A DNA stretch of 64,000 bases, from the NCBI RefSeq assembly GCF_025698545.1, contig NC_068577.1, forward strand, positions 1,178,001 through 1,242,000, in the 5' to 3' direction. This document shows, in pieces, positions 61,331 to 64,000 of this stretch. Position numbers and translations under genes: made by a program. Every line of letters begins with the position of its first letter. The stretch's first letter is position 1. This DNA comes from Gossypium raimondii (lineage: Eukaryota; Streptophyta; Magnoliopsida; Malvales; Malvaceae). Under the pieces are notes generated by a model that saw nothing but the letters and a program-made list of their open reading frames with translations, had not been told where the DNA came from and did no database searches.

Positions 61331-63068
61331 TCACGAGTTAGTAATGATGCGTGTGTAAAGGAATTCATTCCATATGTCGGGTAGTCCGGGAAGACACCAA
61401 TGGATACAATCTGCAAAATTTTCCGGGTCAGCTTGTTGTTCTGGTGTCAACATTTTACCTTGACGGATTGTATAGACAGAAGTATGTGCATCTTTTCTGT
61501 ATTCCGACAGGCTTGTAATGTTAACAAAATGAACCTTAACATTCATATTTTGAGTAATGTTGTTGGCAATGACTAATAGTCGACGGTCTGTGCCCACATC
61601 TAGGTACATTGACTGGTTGAGAATTGGGGTAGTCTCTAAGGCACATTTGATCCCATTTGGATTATTCCAATCCAAGCTCCTACAAATATATGAACCAATT
61701 GAATTAAACTTCGGGTTCAAAGTTAAACGAAGGGTAGAAGGAAAACCAGTGATCTATTACTTGATATGAAGAGGAGACATGCTGTTGAAGAAGACGGTGG
61801 TTCGATTCGAATTCACATTTTTTTCAACCCATTTAGACCAAGTTTCCAATACTCTCTTATACGCTACTGGACGTTCGATCTCATCGTATTCCGTGTCGCC
61901 TCGGTCGAACGACCCTCGTCTGGTACGCACACCCACATCAGATCCATTAAAAAAGAAAAAGAACAGAAAGAATCAAACATTGATGTTAATGTTTTTTCAA
62001 CCACTTACAAGACTTTCATAGTGAAAGTGTTCATCCACCAAATGTATGTATTGAAGATCAAGTAGTCCACATCTTTCCAATTCTTGCCATGTTCCCTGAT
62101 TGATTCAGGCATAATTATACGATCCAAGATGCTGTGTCGTTTTGGGTCATCTGAATTTGATTGAACCAAAAAAGGAGCCCAATAAAACTCCACTGTTGCA
62201 TTATATTCCTTCAAAGACAAAAAATAAAAATTGTCTGAAAATCATGAACTATGGAACCAAGTGTTTTGCAAGCTTTGTTCATATGGTAATTTCTTTTACC
62301 TCAATTCTGAACACAGATAAAGACCCAGATTTGTTCAAGCTCTTATTTCCAGCAGGGACAGCAGATTGAACCAGACAAATCATGGATTCCCATTGGTTCC
62401 TGTTTAATGAATCTCCAACAAACATAAGCCTTTTGTTCCTCAACTTCTCAAGGAAAAATCTTGGTTTAAACCTAGTAACAGACAAATCACAAAACAAAAA
62501 CTGTCAGAATCTATCAGTATCTTCAAAAAAAGTGTATAAAGAAATGGTCTTACTTGGGTAAATTACAATCTCTAGGTTGCCATCTCCAATTCTGATACAT
62601 AGAATCTTTTCTTCCATTCCTCATGCAAGTAACTTGTGCTGTAAGAAACTCACATTCATCTTCTTTATATAAAGGATATGTTTCATTGTCGAAAACCCAT
62701 TGTCCAGTGAAGAGATCACAATCTTCTGGAGGTACTTCAACGTCATCATCGTCTTCTTCAACCACTGGTATTTCAATCTTTTGTTGCTGCTCATCATCTT
62801 TCACAACAATGGATTCCTCCAAGTCATGATGATGATGATCATCATCAGGTTCCTTTGTTGTTTCTTTAGAGTTCAATGGCAGTACCTCATTTTCTGGGTT
62901 GTTGGCTTGTTTGGATTGTTGGTCTTGGATTTGGGTAGCTTTAGGGGTTGAAAATGGGAACTCGGCTATGGACTTGACGTCCTCATCGTACATGAAAACC
63001 CCAAACAAGAAAACTGTGAAAACCACTACAAATATGGGAAGATTGTTGTTGGTTTTGCGTTGCTTCAT
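61331..63068 (-). CDS. TBL29: Trichome birefringence-like protein, TBL29/ESKIMO1-type xylan O-acetyltransferase
   Basis: Golgi enzyme that acetylates xylan backbone xylose. In Arabidopsis, loss of TBL29/ESK1 lowers xylan acetylation and collapses xylem. Five exons: 63,068-62,554; 62,471-62,300; 62,208-62,009; 61,919-61,761; 61,679-61,331. All introns are GT-AG, and the total is 464 residues. A basic start and single anchor (about 10-27) lead to a stem with a His-Asp-rich and acidic stretch (about 76-113), then the TBL domain ([18 protein letters not shown]). GDS is at 191-193 with Ser193, and DxxH at 439-442 (DCIHW). [11 protein letters not shown] after the anchor agrees with my memory of ESK1. 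Its close paralogue TBL28 is the alternative. No lesions were seen. Confidence 0.92.
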
Positions 63069-63127
63069 CGCTCTATTTTCACTCCAAAGAGTCTTACTTT
63101 ACGACAGGACCTGGTTGCATGAGAAGA

Positions 63128-63134
63128 ATATATA
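63128..63134 (-). promoter_or_regulatory. TATA box of the TBL29-like gene
   Basis: TATATAT on the gene strand stands about 60 bp before the ATG at 63,068, within a CT-rich setting. This spacing implies a short leader. Confidence 0.5.
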
Positions 63135-63139
63135 GAGAG

Positions 63140-64000
63140 GGGAAAAAATATGAAGAAATACACATGTTAGGAGACCATATAATTAGGTTCATTTTGGGTC
63201 AAATTCATGGAAAGTCCTTCTATTATAAGTATTGCTTCAAATTAGTCCATTTACTGGTGCAGTGCCTAAATTGATCTACTGACTAATGACTAATTTGAAT
63301 CATTCCCTATAATAAAAGGACCTGACAGGTAGCTTCACTGCGTATTTTGTTTAAATAAGGGTTGGTTGGTGGTGACAAGGTGTTTTTCTTCAAAATGAAA
63401 ACTGGTTAGCAAATATTCTGGTGGAGGGAGAGTTGTCTTTCTCAAGTTTTCATATATATTCTTTCTTTTTCAATCAAAACAATCTCCCCCTCAGAAAGAA
63501 AACTCAAAGAGTGATTTCAAAGCTTGTCTTGGTTGGTCTTAATCCAAACTATAAGGTACAGACTTTGAATATTGGTAGTTGTGGTGTTGAAACCTATTTT
63601 CAGGTAGACCCAATTTTCTCCATTACATACTGATATGGAAGCTTCATCAGACATGGAATCCTGTTGTCTATCCTCCCAAAACTTCAGGTTCTCACCCCCT
63701 TGGGATTTGGAACTCAAAATGGTCAACAACCAACCTAGAGAGGATGTAAGGAAAATGATGTATTCTAATCAGATGGTTAATTTTGAGTGTGATTCTTATG
63801 TGGGGTTAGATTAAATGAAGGGCCCTGATGCATTTCAGAATCTGTTTCCCAAGTGGGGTTGGATTAGTTTGCAAATGTTGCAGAAGGTCAAGCAAAAAAT
63901 AATAATAATAATAATCATTCAATCATTTTCATGAAGAAAGCTTATATCAAATAAAAAAAATGATATAGTACTATTTTTAAGGGTTAATCTATTATTTGGT
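63140..64000. other. Upstream region of the TBL29-like gene
   Basis: No gene was seen. The stretch 63,210-63,330 has the wording of a small repeat (AATTAGTCCATTTACTGG and CTATAATAAAAGGACC). The stretch 63,560-63,760 is less AT-rich, with no domain in its frames. An AAT microsatellite lies at 63,898-63,915. The secondary-wall regulation expected of this gene would be encoded here, but I cannot point to a defined element. Confidence 0.4.

Noticed and set aside
1-64000. A gene cluster for one specialised metabolic pathway
   Set aside because: The only enzyme of that kind is the broken BAHD gene, and the other genes are housekeeping or wall genes without a shared pathway.

Overview
The window is nuclear DNA of a flowering plant, most likely a eudicot of the mallow order (cotton-like). 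The reasons are AT-rich intergenic DNA crowded with small transposon relics, GT-AG introns, plant-only gene families (TBL xylan acetyltransferases, a LOB-domain factor, a plant-type glutaredoxin with CxxC repeats) and a full plant clathrin heavy chain gene. The genus is an inference from the general look of the proteins and repeats, not a match I could run.

Layout from left to right. 1-0.35 kb: end of a dead copia polyprotein. 0.9-3.7 kb (minus): a six-exon TBL33-like xylan O-acetyltransferase with two SINEs in one intron. 3.9-14.4 kb: gene-free repeats, including a dead LINE and a complete non-autonomous Mutator-like element (10,213-11,957) with a perfect 9-bp target duplication and an internal minisatellite. 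14.8-15.5 kb (plus): single-exon glutaredoxin-domain protein. 15.6-27.1 kb: repeats, including a Tourist-like MITE, a 0.7-kb hairpin element, and a 2.04-kb solo LTR inserted inside a MITE. 27.2-27.8 kb (plus): LBD21-like LOB-domain gene. 28.4-29.0 kb: second LINE relic. 29.5-30.0 kb (minus): broken trihelix factor gene. 31.1-31.3 kb (minus): RPL41, 25 residues in two exons, with a telo box and site II elements upstream. 33.1-34.6 kb (minus): broken BAHD acyltransferase. 36.4-39.3 kb (minus): seven-exon ALG11. 41.3-52.7 kb (minus): thirty-exon clathrin heavy chain, 1698 residues. 53-59.8 kb: MITEs, two of them hAT-type sisters with perfect 8-bp duplications. 59.9 kb (minus): tRNA-Ala(AGC). 61.3-63.1 kb (minus): five-exon TBL29/ESK1-like gene.

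The coding models of ALG11, clathrin and both TBL genes were built exon by exon. Every junction is GT-AG and phase-consistent, and the totals are 462, 1698, 433 and 464 residues. Functionally the genes are mostly secretory-pathway and wall genes: ALG11 builds the N-glycan precursor on the ER, clathrin makes vesicle coats, and the two TBL proteins acetylate xylan in the Golgi. I see no operon-like coupling. Co-location is best explained by ancestral gene order: from memory, Arabidopsis TBL28, ALG11/LEW3, RPL41 and TBL33 lie close together on chromosome 2, and LBD21 and CHC1 close together on chromosome 3. I found no evidence of a new biological system. The most informative material is the datable nested transposons, a seven-copy tRNA-derived SINE family, one strong unexplained fold-back (35,466-35,677), and two pseudogenes with identifiable lesions.
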